This document shows positions 1 to 12,700 of a stretch of DNA of 64,000 nucleotides, in pieces (within the stretch, counting starts at the first letter, position 1; each line of letters opens with the position of its first letter). The notes under the pieces are model-generated. The model had not been told where the DNA came from and did no database searches. It saw only the letters and a list, made by a program, of their open reading frames with translations. A program made the position numbers and the translations under genes. The stretch lies in assembly GCA_039105265.1 (NCBI GenBank), contig JAPFFF010000001.1, positions 4,030,001 through 4,094,000 of the forward strand, in the 5' to 3' direction. The DNA comes from Tritrichomonas musculus. Taxonomy: Eukaryota > Parabasalia > Tritrichomonadida > Tritrichomonadidae.

Positions 1-99
1 TAAACATGTTTTATTGAATGTCATTGTTCTGAAAGATAATAGTAAAAAGATGATAATATTTTATTGATTATAGATATTAAATATTCTTAATTATGTCCA

Positions 100-700
100 A
101 ATCATTGATTTGATCTATATTATGCGAATTTGTACATAACTAAAACATTAAAAGTTTTTACCAATTCATATTTTATCAAGATATTCATAGAATTCATCTT
201 TTTTCCTGGATATAGTTATCTTGATGTTTTGAACCACTTGTTGATATTTTGTTGATGTGTATTGATTTTGAATCTTTGATTAAAAGGATTATACCGTCAA
301 TTAATTAACAAATGGTTTAATAATATTTTGCTTTAGTTAATATAGAATACCAGATTCATTCAATTCATTTTCATAAAATGCTGCGCTATAAAATATATCA
401 TAATTGTTTATTTCAATTGATTTGTTCATTTTTGAGATTCTTTTTTCAGTATTTTTATTTATTTTTCATCATCAAAAGGCTGATGAACAATGAATTCATT
501 TAATTCTTTTAAAATCATTACTGAATTAAAATAATCAATTACTGTTTTGAGTTTGTTTGGCCAAAATCATTTTCTGTGATCAACTTGAACTTTCAAATGA
601 ATATAACTGGATATAGAACACCCAATACATTGAACTCAAAATATGATATTTCTCTTATTATTTTATTTAATATCACATCAAATAAATGAAGATAAATCAT
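100..700 (-). pseudogene. Possible decayed coding remnant, family unknown
   Basis: Read on the minus strand, this stretch gives short open patches broken by stops, for example NEFIVHQPFDDEK around 460-500 and KITISRKKDEFYEYLDKI around 180-235. Amino-acid use looks more protein-like than in the surrounding AT-rich sequence, but no domain is recognisable and no ATG-started frame is long. It may be the remains of an accessory gene. It may equally be chance open frames in AT-rich DNA. Confidence 0.25.
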
Positions 701-775
701 AGAATAATCTGATAAACTTTTTTTGAACAATTTACAGAACCATTCATTATAATGATTCGGTTTTAAATTGGTTTC

Positions 776-1745
776 TTGAATTTATGGAAAAAGAATAATA
801 AAGTAAAAATTGATTTTTTCTTGTGTACTTTACAGTCTGCTCTTCCTTTAAATGTTATTGAAAACAACTTATCCAAAATTAGCTTTTCCAAAAGATACAT
901 AAAAATTTTGCTTCATATTTGTAAAAATCATCAATTATGCTTTTTCAATGAATCCATCATATTTATTCGAAAAAAACTTTATACAAATATACATATTTAT
1001 ATATAAAAAGCGAAATCTTTCAATTGAAACCTAAAACTGGGTCTAAAAGTATCGAAAAAGGAAATCAAGACCAAAAACTGCAGGTTAGTCCTAAACCTTT
1101 GACAATTGAAAATATAGAAAACATCATCCATGAAAAAAATAAGTTCAGAAAACTAATGGGAAAAATGCGTTGTCATTTATAAAAGAAGAACTTATTCTAG
1201 ATTTAACGAGCTGTTGATTCAAATTCTTTTATTTCAAACTCATTGATGTTTTGAAAAAGATCTTCAATTCCATGTGTATTTGTAAACCTTCATTTGATTA
1301 TTTCTCATGAAAATGCAGAAAAACTATATATTGAGCGGGTTATTATTTTGGAAGAATTTGCTTTAGATCAATGGGAAGATAATAAGTCATTCGAAGTTAA
1401 ATTTGAAAGATATCAAAGATTTTCAATTTGTAAATTTCTTATATGACATTTCTTGTTTTGGCAGCGGCATCAGGATCATTAATGATGCATCAAATAATTA
1501 TAAAAAAGCAATTTCTGCAAAACTATGAGATTTTAGCATCAGAGAAAATGGAGAAGTAATAATACGACAATGCGATTTGCCCTACATGAATGAACAGCAA
1601 TTTCAAGAATTTTTGAATCTTACTATTATATCTTGTATATAAATAGTCGGGTTTATGTTAAAAAATATTTTGTGGATACCTGATTACGAATGGATTCATG
1701 CTCTTACCTCAACGCTCAAAAATGTATCAATTATTACCTTAAAGC
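776..1745 (+). pseudogene. Degenerate coding region upstream of the BspA-like gene, cut by a TIR element
   Basis: Plus-strand translation gives protein-like patches in shifting frames: NLSIETKTGSKSIEKGNQ near 1018-1075, ENGEVIIRQCDLPYMNEQQF near 1540-1605, and DYEWIHALTSTLKNVSIITL up to about 1745. The last patch continues after the 742-bp inserted element as LKALNQDIFKFEFS, which suggests one former reading region split by the insertion. Its position just upstream of a BspA-like LRR gene suggests a decayed N-terminal part of that gene or of a paralogue. That link is inference, since no motif here is diagnostic. Confidence 0.35.
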
Positions 1746-2487
1746 AATTGTAGCAAGAGAGATTGTGCCTCAACTTTTTGAGAGAACTAATAGAAAAAAA
1801 TATGAATAAAAAAGCAAATAATATTTTGAGATTTTTTTTCTATTAGTTCTCTCAAAAAGTTGAGGCCAACCTTTACTTTTTTTACATCACATTTTTTATT
1901 AACCGATTTTTAACGTAACTTTTTTAAAAATCGTAAAAAAAAGGGTGTATTTATATTTTTTAGACAAAAAAACCAAAAAATAATTTTATAATTTATAAAA
2001 TCAGTAACATTTATAATGATATTTTGAGTGATAGGACAAAAAAAGATATTTATGATGAATATTGAGTTTTCTTTACTTAATTCCTTAAAATTCTCAACGC
2101 AATTGATTGGTATTCGCATATTGTGTATTTCTGATAATTCATTATTGTTTGATCATTTGTTTTCGAGTTGGAATTAGAATTTTAATCTTTAAAATTTTTA
2201 ACTGAAAAAAAATTTTTTTGATCGTTATTTCCAAAAAAAAATGCAAGAAGCATGATTCATTAAATAAAAATGTATTTTTGTTTATACAATATATTATTAT
2301 TTATTAATTTATTAAAGTTATTGTTATTTATTATTTAAAAGCCAAGATACGAAAAAATAGGTATTTTCAAAAAATGAATTGAAAGTACAATTGTACATAC
2401 AATGGTACTTTTTGATCGTTAGGTTGTATACCATGGTTTGTACAAAAAGTAAAGGTTAGTTGAGGCACAATCTCTCTTGCTACAATT
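1746..2487. mobile_element. 742-bp non-autonomous TIR element (MITE) with 10-bp target duplication
   Basis: The ends are perfect 30-bp inverted repeats: 1746-1775 begins AATTGTAGCAAGAGAGATTG and 2458-2487 is its reverse complement. The 10-bp word ACCTTAAAGC lies immediately outside both ends (1736-1745 and 2488-2497), as expected for a target-site duplication. A second fold-back (1768-1800 against 1832-1865) sits inside the left end and looks like an inverted duplication that interrupts the terminal repeat. No transposase is encoded; the 69-codon minus-strand ORF at 1910-2119 has no recognisable family. A 9-10-bp duplication is typical of Mutator-like (MULE) elements, which are abundant in Trichomonas. 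The MULE assignment is inference. Confidence 0.8.
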
Positions 2488-2628
2488 ACCTTAAAGCATT
2501 AAATCAAGATATATTCAAATTTGAATTCTCTTGAAACAATTATATGAGTATTCATAAAATAAATTTCATCTAAAAATTTGAAAATGATCATAGAATTTTG
2601 ATTCAACTTTTTCAAATTATAAATTTTG

Positions 2629-3528
2629 ATGTACATTCATTTTGATCACAAGGAAAAATTTGCAAATCAAATCTCTTCCACAGAATTCAAACTTGAAAAT
2701 GGAATAAATATCAAAATTAATGAGGAAAATCTTAATGCAGGTATTGTTTTATCAACGAAAACAGAAGTTGATATTTATATTCCCAGATTCTTTGAGCGTC
2801 AATCTAAAAAATATTTGATTACGTATATTGATAGCAGAGCTTTTTATTTAAATAAAGATATCAAATCCCTGCGATTTTCTGAAGATTCAGGAATACTAGG
2901 AATTGGTGATAGTGCTTTTTCTGAATCAACCATCGAAAAACTTTTAATTCCAGCTAATCTCAGAGAACTTGGTAAACGATGGTGTTCTTTTTCAAATAAC
3001 TTGTTTCATATTGAAGTTTCTCCAAGAAACCAACATTTTATATTAAAAGAAAAATTTTTGATTGGAAAAAGTAGCACAAATGGTATATTCGATACACTAT
3101 TATTTTCATGCAGAGATATTGGAAGTGATATTGAGATCTTGAGCGAGATCCAGTATATTGCACCATATGCTTTCGATTCTTGCAAAAATATTAAAAATAT
3201 TTCTTTCCATATTTGTAGTAAACTCAAAATAATTGATGACCACGCCTTTTATAAGTGCTCAAATTTGGAAAATATATCGGCAATTCCCTGCTCAGTGGTG
3301 AAAATAGGATTTCAAAGCTTCATGTTTTCAAGCAAACTTAAATCAATAGAATTTCTCAGTGATGAGATATATTTATGCGAATATAGCTTTAGCTATTGCT
3401 CTTGTTTAGTTTTAGCATCTTTCCCAAGTGCCAAAAAAGTTTCAATCAATATAAAAGCATTCTATAAATGCCAAAAAGATTTTTCTATAATGATAAATTC
3501 TAATGCAGAAATTAATAGCAAAGGATAG
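2629..3528 (+). CDS. BspA-like leucine-rich-repeat protein
   Basis: Encodes 299 residues from the first ATG; an in-frame TTG just upstream is not used here. The sequence contains repeated LRR_5/BspA-type units such as IEILSEIQYIAPYAFDSCKN, LKIIDDHAFYKCSNLENI and VVKIGFQSFMFSSKLKSI. It also has the block NQHFILKEKFLIGKSSTNGI, which I associate with the large trichomonad BspA-like family. BspA-like proteins are a huge surface or secreted family in trichomonads, often proposed to mediate adhesion. No signal peptide or membrane segment is visible here. The protein starts within the LRR domain, so it may be a 5'-truncated gene: degenerate coding sequence and an inserted TIR element lie directly upstream. 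The family is fairly certain; whether the gene is functional is not. Confidence 0.75.
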   Translation: MYIHFDHKEKFANQISSTEFKLENGINIKINEENLNAGIVLSTKTEVDIYIPRFFERQSKKYLITYIDSRAFYLNKDIKSLRFSEDSGILGIGDSAFSESTIEKLLIPANLRELGKRWCSFSNNLFHIEVSPRNQHFILKEKFLIGKSSTNGIFDTLLFSCRDIGSDIEILSEIQYIAPYAFDSCKNIKNISFHICSKLKIIDDHAFYKCSNLENISAIPCSVVKIGFQSFMFSSKLKSIEFLSDEIYLCEYSFSYCSCLVLASFPSAKKVSINIKAFYKCQKDFSIMINSNAEINSKG

Positions 3529-3898
3529 CCATTTATCAAAAAATCAGAAAAGTTAATTGAAATAATATTAATCATGAAATTACTTCTGTTTCTTGCTACT
3601 AAAAATTCATCAAGACCACGTTGCTATAATTATGGAACACCAGTATTTATCATTCAAAATTGGCGAATTATTTTTTTCATTCTAGTAGTTTTACAGATTT
3701 TAATTTAATGATATTATATACGATCAAGTTTTTTAAACAAATTCCTTTTAAGTTATAGTCAACTTCAGATAACGCCTCTAAAAAGCTATGCTTTTTATTC
3801 GTTATCAAATTTTTTTTTTCAATAATGTTGATTGAATTACCAAAATTTTCTGATAAATTGATACTTTTGAATTATAATATATTTTTTTATGCTGTTTT
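3529..3898. other. AT-rich intergenic spacer
   Basis: About 370 bp between the BspA-like gene and the SEL1L-like gene. I see no ORF, RNA gene or TIR element, and no clear TCA-Py-W initiator close to the downstream ATG. Confidence 0.5.
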
Positions 3899-6184
3899 AT
3901 GATTAATTTCTTTTTTCTTTCTTTGCTAACAATAAAATGGACAAACTATATTCCATCCCGTTTTGCAATCGATTCCAAAGTATCAGGATCAATGTCCGAT
4001 AGCAATTTTTCAAAAATAATACCTCATTATAAAATGAATTACCCAAATATTAAAAGACGTTTAAACAGAAAATTTAAGCAAGCTTATGAAAGACAAGATA
4101 TTCGTACAATTAAATTACTTGCTAAACAAAATCATCCTCCATCTATTTTCGCACTAGGCGAATTAGCTGAAATTTACGATAAAAATATTTCAAAAGCATT
4201 TGAACTCTTTCAAAAATCAGCAGATCTGGGATATCCTGAAGCTTTTTCTTCACTGAGTTTTTATTTACGGTATGGATTTGATTCTTATAATTTACCTCAA
4301 AATAGGCTATTATCGGCAATTTACACAACAATCGGTTCCGAAGGTAATTCAATCCGATCTATGCTTACTTTAGCGAACGATTATAAACTCGCATTTATAA
4401 GACCCAAAAGCTATCGTTCTTCAATTGAAATATTATTAAAATTAGATTCAGTATTTTGCAATTGCATTGAATTAGGAGATTGTGATCAGAATTTACCTAG
4501 CAAACTAAAATTTAAAATAATGAAAACTTTTTCTCTCAACGAAATTTTTCAAAAGAAGCTTCAAATTTTACGTTACAGAGCAAGTTTAGGAGATAAGGTA
4601 GCAATGCTTGAAGTTGCAAAGATTTATTACAATTCAGGTGAAGCCAAAAATATTACAGAAGCTTACAAAATTTTTTCGAAATTAGCAAATTATATAGATA
4701 GCGAGGCAAAACTCGATATAGACAATAACAATCATGAGATAAACGAAACCAAACACCAAAAAAACAATATGAAAACTGATAATTATACCACAATTAAAAA
4801 GAAATCTTTCAAACAATTTTCTGAATTTAAAAAGACTATCAATAAAATAAAAAATCGAATAAATAATAATGTTACTGGAAATATTAATGGAAACAACAAC
4901 ATTTTTGATGAAAAAGATGATGATTGTGCTAAATCTAACATAAATGATCCACTTGTTAGTAAATCATTATCATTTATTGGTAGAATGTATCACCTTGGAC
5001 AACTTTTTGAGAAAAATATAACAAAAGCGAAAGAATTATATTTAAAAACGCATAATGAAATAAATTCAATCGCAGGCCTCGGCTTAATTGAACTTGAAGA
5101 TGGTAATGAAGAAGAAGCTGAAATTCTTCTTTCAATTGCATCAAGAATGGGGCATTTAGGAGCATCTTATAATCTTGCATCACTTCATTATTCCAAAAAC
5201 AAATCACTTGGAATTTCTGAATTTTTTTCATTAGCAGACAGACCTGATTCAAATTTTCTTCTTGCACAATTAAATGTAGCATCAATGCTATCCCAAGGAA
5301 TATCATCAGATAATTCGATGCTCGATGAATATGTGAGCATGAAGTATCTTTGGAGGATTGCACAAAAAGGAATCTGGAATAATGCTAGCGATATTGCATC
5401 GCACTTTTTCGTGGAAAAAGATAAAACTTCAAATAAAAAAAGACGAATCTTCCTTCTTGAAAAAGCTCTCCTTATTTGGCTGCAACTTGCTGACATGGGA
5501 ATGAAAATTCCTGCATTTAATGCTGGCTTGCTATTATTAAATAGTCGACCAGCCATTCGAAGATATGACTTTTTCAAAGCAAATGATTCATCAGATTTAA
5601 ATTCCAAAGAGGATGAAATTCGGGAAATTCTTTCTAAATTAGAAGGAATTTTAAATAAAACAAAATATACTATCAATGATTTTGATAATGAAGATCAATC
5701 CAATGATAATTTTTTTGGATGGGAAGATAAAAAGATGTTAAAAGTTGCTGTTCGAATGTTTAAAATATGTAATAAACCACAGTGGGTATCATTAACTTAT
5801 TTTAAAATGAATGAAACTGAAAAGTGCCTCAAATACCTAAAGAGGATAAAACCAAATAAATCCCATTATGTTAATAAGATATATATAAAGCTAATGCTTG
5901 ATGAAAGAATCAATACTTCTTTCAGATTCTTATATGGTAATTTAACGCAATTGAAAAATAGAAGAAAAGGAAAGTTAAATTCTACGTATTATATCTTCAG
6001 ACTTCAAATCTGGGGGAAGTTTATTTATAAATTATTCAATTACAATTCAATTAAATCCGAAGAAGAAAAAATGGATTTAATATTAAAGTTAAGAACATTC
6101 AGAATTGATGTGGTAAATATTATATTGCTTATTGTTTTACTTAGGCTTATTCGGTTAAGAGTTTTATACTTCTTCTATGAATAA
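3899..6184 (+). CDS. SEL1L/Hrd3-like Sel1-repeat membrane protein (ERAD)
   Basis: Encodes 761 residues. A hydrophobic N-terminus (MINFFFLSLLTI) could be a signal sequence, which favours this start over the internal Met32. Sel1-like helical repeats follow: residues ~80-128 (ALGELAEIYDKNISKAFELF), ~230-270, and ~351-430 with GRMYHLGQLFEKNITKAKEL. An Asn/Lys-rich linker occupies ~275-350. A further repeat near 524-547 reads LLIWLQLADMGMKIPAFNAG and resembles the conserved C-terminal repeat of SEL1L. A single membrane segment lies near 735-757 (VVNIILLIVLLRLIRLRVLY). Signal, Sel1 repeats and C-terminal membrane anchor is the SEL1L/Hrd3 layout; that protein is the lumenal adaptor that feeds misfolded proteins to the Hrd1 ubiquitin ligase. 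A generic Sel1-repeat membrane protein is the alternative. Confidence 0.62.
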   Translation: MINFFFLSLLTIKWTNYIPSRFAIDSKVSGSMSDSNFSKIIPHYKMNYPNIKRRLNRKFKQAYERQDIRTIKLLAKQNHPPSIFALGELAEIYDKNISKAFELFQKSADLGYPEAFSSLSFYLRYGFDSYNLPQNRLLSAIYTTIGSEGNSIRSMLTLANDYKLAFIRPKSYRSSIEILLKLDSVFCNCIELGDCDQNLPSKLKFKIMKTFSLNEIFQKKLQILRYRASLGDKVAMLEVAKIYYNSGEAKNITEAYKIFSKLANYIDSEAKLDIDNNNHEINETKHQKNNMKTDNYTTIKKKSFKQFSEFKKTINKIKNRINNNVTGNINGNNNIFDEKDDDCAKSNINDPLVSKSLSFIGRMYHLGQLFEKNITKAKELYLKTHNEINSIAGLGLIELEDGNEEEAEILLSIASRMGHLGASYNLASLHYSKNKSLGISEFFSLADRPDSNFLLAQLNVASMLSQGISSDNSMLDEYVSMKYLWRIAQKGIWNNASDIASHFFVEKDKTSNKKRRIFLLEKALLIWLQLADMGMKIPAFNAGLLLLNSRPAIRRYDFFKANDSSDLNSKEDEIREILSKLEGILNKTKYTINDFDNEDQSNDNFFGWEDKKMLKVAVRMFKICNKPQWVSLTYFKMNETEKCLKYLKRIKPNKSHYVNKIYIKLMLDERINTSFRFLYGNLTQLKNRRKGKLNSTYYIFRLQIWGKFIYKLFNYNSIKSEEEKMDLILKLRTFRIDVVNIILLIVLLRLIRLRVLYFFYE

Positions 6185-6778
6185 TTACAGTAAAATTTGT
6201 TTGTATTTTGTTTGAATCGGATTATCTTATTCTTTTTTTTAATTAAATACTTCATTTATGTATTCGATACATCATTATATTATAAATGATATATATTTTA
6301 TTATTATATTTATTTTCAAAAATATTGTAAATTTATGAAACAACAACAATAATAAAAGAACTAGATTGTATTCATGTCAGTTTGAAACACCATTATTGAT
6401 ATTAACAAATGATTCAAATTTTTAATAAAGAAACCAAGTTTATATAAATATATATAAATCGTTTGAAATATTTAATGATGAGTGTAATATGAAATCGATA
6501 TATTTACCAAACTTCTATTAATATTTAATCAAAATATAATTTAAATTAAGCTAAAACAGGCTATCATTTTAAAATCATTATGTAGTAGAACTTATATTTT
6601 GGATTGGGAAATAACATCTTTATAACGAAATTAGATCAAGTATTGAATCAAGACAATCACTTTGCTTTGAATTTGATAAATTCAATTAAATTAAAATCTT
6701 CTTTTTTTCAATTGAAATTTATGATAAGAACGATTATATAAAAAAGAATATTTCACCTCCTTCGGTGTGAGAATCCAT
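6185..6778. other. AT-rich intergenic spacer upstream of the BEACH gene
   Basis: About 590 bp, strongly AT-rich, with no ORF or repeat structure seen. TTTCACCTCC at 6751-6760 is the only C-rich patch near the downstream ATG, but it does not strictly match the TCA-Py-W initiator. Confidence 0.45.
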
Positions 6779-9700
6779 ATGGATTTTTTACGTTATCTAA
6801 CAACACGTGTTTCAAAAACGGATAAATCAATATCACTTACTACTGAAGTATTTAAAAATCAACCAATAATACCAGAACCACCACTGCCAATTTTTATATC
6901 CGAACTAATTCCAACCATTGACGAGAAACCAAAAATATGGAATGCAGAAGCACTAACACAATGCTACAAACTTTATTATGAAATTCGAGCAAAACTTATT
7001 AATCAACTTGCAACTTTTTTTGGCACGTCATCACCTTCTTTATCTCAAAACGAATATATGGCAATTATAACTCTCCAGTCGTGCTGTACATTATTCTTCA
7101 CACCTATAGATTCAATTATTCCGGATGATCTTTATTCATTTATGCTATGTTTAAAAATATCGATAAAATTTCTTCCCCAAAATTTAACAATTTTTCCAGA
7201 CTTTTTTGCAATTATATTTGAACGTTTGTTGAGTGTTGATGATACGGTTAATATCTATCTTATATTAAAACCAATTCAAGTATTTGCCAACGAATATCCC
7301 GAATATACAGCTAACTGTTTAAATACACATGCAATTGTATTCTCCCGTCTTGCGTCTTCAGTAATTTCTCAAGGCCCATCAATTGATATTGATTTAGTAT
7401 CAAATCAACTGAATATTATTACAAAGGCATTTGATGCAAACAAAAATCTTGATAAAGAAATTTGTATGAGTATGCGTACAGTATTACTTTTATTAATGGG
7501 ACATTTAAAAAATCAGAAAACAATATCAAAGATAGTTTTTCCTATCATTTCTTTGTTTATTATACTTAAAAAAGAAACAAATTGCGATATTTTCCAATTA
7601 GATGAACTTTTAGTATTTTTAATAAAAGATGTTCATCGTTTTTTTGAATTTACAAATTCAAATACCAAATTTTCACCAGATTTAAAACCCGAACCAATAT
7701 CATTCAAATTTATTGAAGAAAAAACGTTTGATAAGAATGTTCCAGCAGATTTAGAAAATATAAAATCTTTCGAAACCCTCATGAAATTTAATGGTATTAA
7801 GTATCCTTTATTTCACGCTTCGATATTATTAGGACAAAGTCTTGTTAATTGCCAATTTGATTTTACACAACAAATTCTCACAGATTTATTTTCAGACTTT
7901 AATAATTTTTATTTATACCCTTATTTTTCATTCCTATTTTTATTTATTCAACATTTTACAAAATACCAGGAAGAGATTTGCCAATGCCTAACAACTTTAA
8001 ATTTATGGGATTATATATTTGGTCCTATTATGTTTGATCCAAAGGTACCAAATAACTCGAAAATAATAAATTTAAGGCAATCACTTTTTGAATCATTAGG
8101 AATTTTGGCATCCAATGAAAATGCCTGCAAAATTATTCGTAAATACTATTGCAATTTTTTGAAATCAATTTTAAACTTTCCTTTTCTTTTTGCTCAAGTA
8201 CTTCAAATGTCATATCCAGCATTTCGTTCAGTTTATACTTTAAGTATCCAAGATGATTTATTTAATTCCATTATTTTTGAATTGATTAATCAACAACGAT
8301 TTCATATAGAAGGAGACAAAGAAGCACCTAAATACAGAATACCAACAATGACTGTTTTAAATGCCATTTTGCAAAACAATGACGCTTTAGGCTCAGTTGT
8401 ATCATCGAGATATTTTTGTTCAGGAATTCTGCACTTTTTATTCGAAGAACCATGCCTTCTTTTCTTTGTTGACATAATTGATCGCGTTATTCAATATTTT
8501 GCTGCCAACAACAAATCAGGAAAAATTGATTCAACTGCTTTAAATGATTCATTTCATATGACATTTCAATACATAATTGACAACATCAAAGATGAACGAG
8601 CAATGAACATTATTCATTGCGTTCTTAATTTATTTACACGGGTTGTTTCATTTGAACCATCTTTTATTACACCTCTTCTTGTAATATCATCATCAATATT
8701 ATCTGACTTAATGACTATTCTTGTAAATTTACCAGCAAATTTTAAATCAATTCGTGTAATGGAAATCGGCTTGATGCTTCTTTCAGCACTCCACAGTTGT
8801 TCAAACTTTAATTATGAAGCAGTTCCTTTTGCTGCAATTGGAGAATCAATAGAAAGACTAGGTGTTACAAAAGATTTTCTTTTACTTATTTATCAAATCA
8901 TTTTTAGTGGATGGAGTAAATCAACATTAGCAACATCTACTACCACTTCTTCATCATTATCGATATACCTTACAGATAAGTCAACAACCATCGCGGTACC
9001 TGAAGCAATTCCACTTTTATTAATATCCGTTCGTAATACTGAACATTACCTTGATGTTTTGAATCGATTAATTGAATTATGCAAAGATTCAGTTTGTAAT
9101 TGCTGTTCTTGTTTAATGGTAAATGTTCCAACAATTGTCTTTGAAAATACAAAACTAAGCAGCGAAAAAGATGTAACATTAGCACTTAGATTATTTTATG
9201 AAATTAGCAAATATGTATCTAATAGACAATCACTTTTTTCATTTTTTCGACTGTTTTCATCATTTGATCGAACAAAATTGAATCCATTAACTCTTCCATG
9301 CATAAATACTTTAGAACAAATCATTTATAACGCTGATGTCCCTAGTTATTGTTCGATTATTCAATTTTCTTCCGAAAATTCTATTATAAGACTCCCGCCT
9401 CTTTCAATTCGTGATTTACAAAGTGGATTTATAATAAGCGCCAAATTATTGCTAGATTCCGAGAAGTTATCAAGATATTTCTTTGAATTTAAAAACGATA
9501 CTCAAAATTTATCTGCCTTTTTCACCTATGGAACGTTAAACTTTATTGTTAATGACACACAGATTACGCCGACATTTGAAATGCCAATGAGAAAATGGTT
9601 TACACTTAGAATTTTTTTTAAATCTTTTGAAAATTGCGAAATTTATTTTGATGATGATTTGATTGAAACGATCAATTTCCACACAAATACTTTATTTCAG

Positions 9701-12700
9701 GATTTTAAGAAATGCGCGATGTTTCATAAAAATTCAACTGATCCAGAAGCCTTGCCTTTACAAGTACAATATGTTACAATTTCCACAAAATCGAATGCTT
9801 GGAATTTAACTAATTTGAATATCCCAGGAATGTCATATTTTCAATCAAACGAGATGAAAACATTAATGAATAATTCAACAAATATATTTGAATTTTATGC
9901 TGATAAAGTTGTCCCATTTGATTCAGGAAAGAATATATTAACAAAAATACCATCAGCCCACTACACAGGCTTGACAATTCGCTTTTTCACCAATTTTTTG
10001 AAAGTTTTTCAAGCGTGCCATTCAATTTCTTTTATGATCACTTTAACAGCAATGGTTGCATTTCAAGATCCAAATTCATACCCGATTTCAGGAGAACTCC
10101 TTCGTAAACTCTCATCATTATTTACATTATTGATTTCAAAATTACCAGAGAATACTGCTAACATGCTCACGCGCGATTCATACTCGATTATTTCATTTTT
10201 TACATCAGAATCATCGCCATTATATTTTACCAAAGATATTTATGAAGACTTTATGACACAGTTAACAATTATCCCCAGCCAAGAACAAAGAGAAATGCTA
10301 AGCCAGTGGATCATATTTAATTACAAGATAATAGGACGAGCTTCGATTGACACTAAAATTTATATTTTTAATTCATGGAAAACAATTCTTGAAAAATGGC
10401 CAAACTTGGCAGACACTTATCTAACTTTCCAACTCTTGCTTTATATATTTCGTACGTTAGTTGAATCAAAAGATAACATTCAAACAATTTTAGATATAGA
10501 AAACCAAGCAACCGGACATACAAATAAAATTGAAGACCTTGAACCTAAATTGACACAAGCTCGACAAATCATTTGCTCTTTACTTACAATTGTTTTTGGG
10601 AAAGATTTCAAAGATACAGATACAGATCTTCTTTTTTATTCTGTTATAAGTTGTAGCGTAGATCAACCAATTATTGAATTACTTGATTGCGTTAAACTTT
10701 TTCTAATTAAATATGATTTATCGAACAAATTTTATGGAGCTGAACATGTAAATATTTCAATACCATGGAATTATTTGACAACAGTTGTTTCGATAAAGAA
10801 CACATGGGCATCAATTTACATTAATCTTTCAGAAAAAGTTTGTTGCAAATTTCAGTCAATTTATGCTGATACAAATTATATTAACCATGAAGATACAAAT
10901 AAATATTGTCAATATTTGATTGCTAGAAGAACTTGCAATTCAAATTACGTTGAATATTCATCAGATTTTTCGTTAGTAACTAATTCATGCCGTTTAATGC
11001 TCGGAATAGAAGAAAGTACTTCTTTGGAAAGCATGATTGAAATGAACTCCCTATTTCTTCAGGTCCCTGTTTTCTTTGTCTATGCTGTAGTAAGTTGTAT
11101 ACCATCTTCAGAGAAAATGAATGATCTTTTTGTGATGTTTTTCGACAAACTTTGTTCAAATAATACAAATGTTTCCATGCTTGCTGATAAATTATCAACT
11201 TATTCTTTGTTCTATTTGATGTATTGGGCAGTTAAACGAAGACCAGCAGCACTTTTTTCAATTGCTACTATCCTCTCACAAAAGGCTCAATTAGCGCAAG
11301 ATGCTATAAATATTATTGATAGCTTCTCGATAAATTGTAATTATGATCTTTCAAAAGTTAGATCTGATCTTTTATGTAATATAATGACTGTGATTTCGAC
11401 CAGAAAACCAGATCAGGATATTATTCAAATGGGCGAAGTTTTAGCGCTTGCAATATTATTTAGATCTCACTCAACAACAAATCATCAATTAGAGAAAGCA
11501 TTCAAAGAATCTCCTTTTTACACTGGAGAAGAAGAAGAGGAAATCAAAGATGATAAAAAAGAAGATTTTCCTGAACTTGAATATTTATCATCTCTTTACA
11601 TTGTCGAGCCAGATCCCGATAACCCTGTAATGCAGACTTATTCTCTTTATTATGATTCTGATGGGAAATGGGTTGAAGTTGAATTAGCAAAAAAAGTTAT
11701 TATGCTCTTATCATTATTATGGAAAAGTTTTGATATTGATGTTCACCAATCACTTTGCATTTTAATTAGCATCATAATACAAGAAGTTAATAACTATGAG
11801 GATTTAAATGGGCTTCAGCCTATTATTGAAGACCTTATCAATGAATTCAAAATTACTGACGAATTTGTAAATCTTGTTGTAGGCAAAATTGCTCATAGAG
11901 GGAATGTTGAAGCAGTGAAAAAACTTTTTTGGCCAATTCTTACTAAAGTTATTGAAGACAACGTTTCATATAATAATAATGATTTCGAATCAAACAATGT
12001 TCATATTGCAAGTATTAATAGTAATAATATCAATACCAATTTTGATATTAAATCAAATTTATTAAGCACGCTAGATCGCAATAAACTCAAGAAAAGAAGA
12101 AACACTTATGATAATGTTAATATTCAACCCAGCCAAATCTTAAATTTGGATTTGGAATCAAATTTAGTCCAAAATTTGTTTATAAATGGATATCTAGCAA
12201 TGAATAATTATTGTGATCAACCACCTGCTTCTTTACCCATTCTGACCAGAGAGCTTGTAGCATCATTTGTACCAATGATCGAACAATTCCCTAAAACACC
12301 AAAACCATTATCACAAGAAGTTAATCATCATATCAACGAGTCTATTGCCAAAATTAAGGAATCAATAAATGAGAAGCATCACATAGCAGGAAGGCACTGG
12401 CGCCAGTTATGGCAATTAATGACATATGAACGCTCACCATTCTTCTTGAAACAGCAAAACATGAATTCTAAAATTCATCTTAAACGGTCATCAAACTTTC
12501 ACAAAAAGTTATTAATACCTATTTTGAAAAGAAATACATCATTCAATAAACATGCGGAAGCATCAATGAAAAGAGACTCAAATCCAGCTGAATCATTAAC
12601 TCATCTTCCTCGCGGAAATTCATTTGCAATATCAAGTTTACCCTCACATTTCAACTTTTTCAAAGACAATTCAAATGATAGTTTACCTGAAATTGTTACT

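Noticed and set aside
1910-2119. 69-codon minus-strand gene inside the TIR element
   Set aside because: No recognisable domain, AT-rich composition, and a location in a non-autonomous element. Most likely a chance ORF.
2626-2628. Upstream non-ATG starts (TTG/GTG) for the BspA-like, BEACH, ubiquitin-like, ankyrin (40568) and serpin genes
   Set aside because: The extra residues show no family similarity and a good ATG follows within 1-35 codons, so the ATG was used each time.
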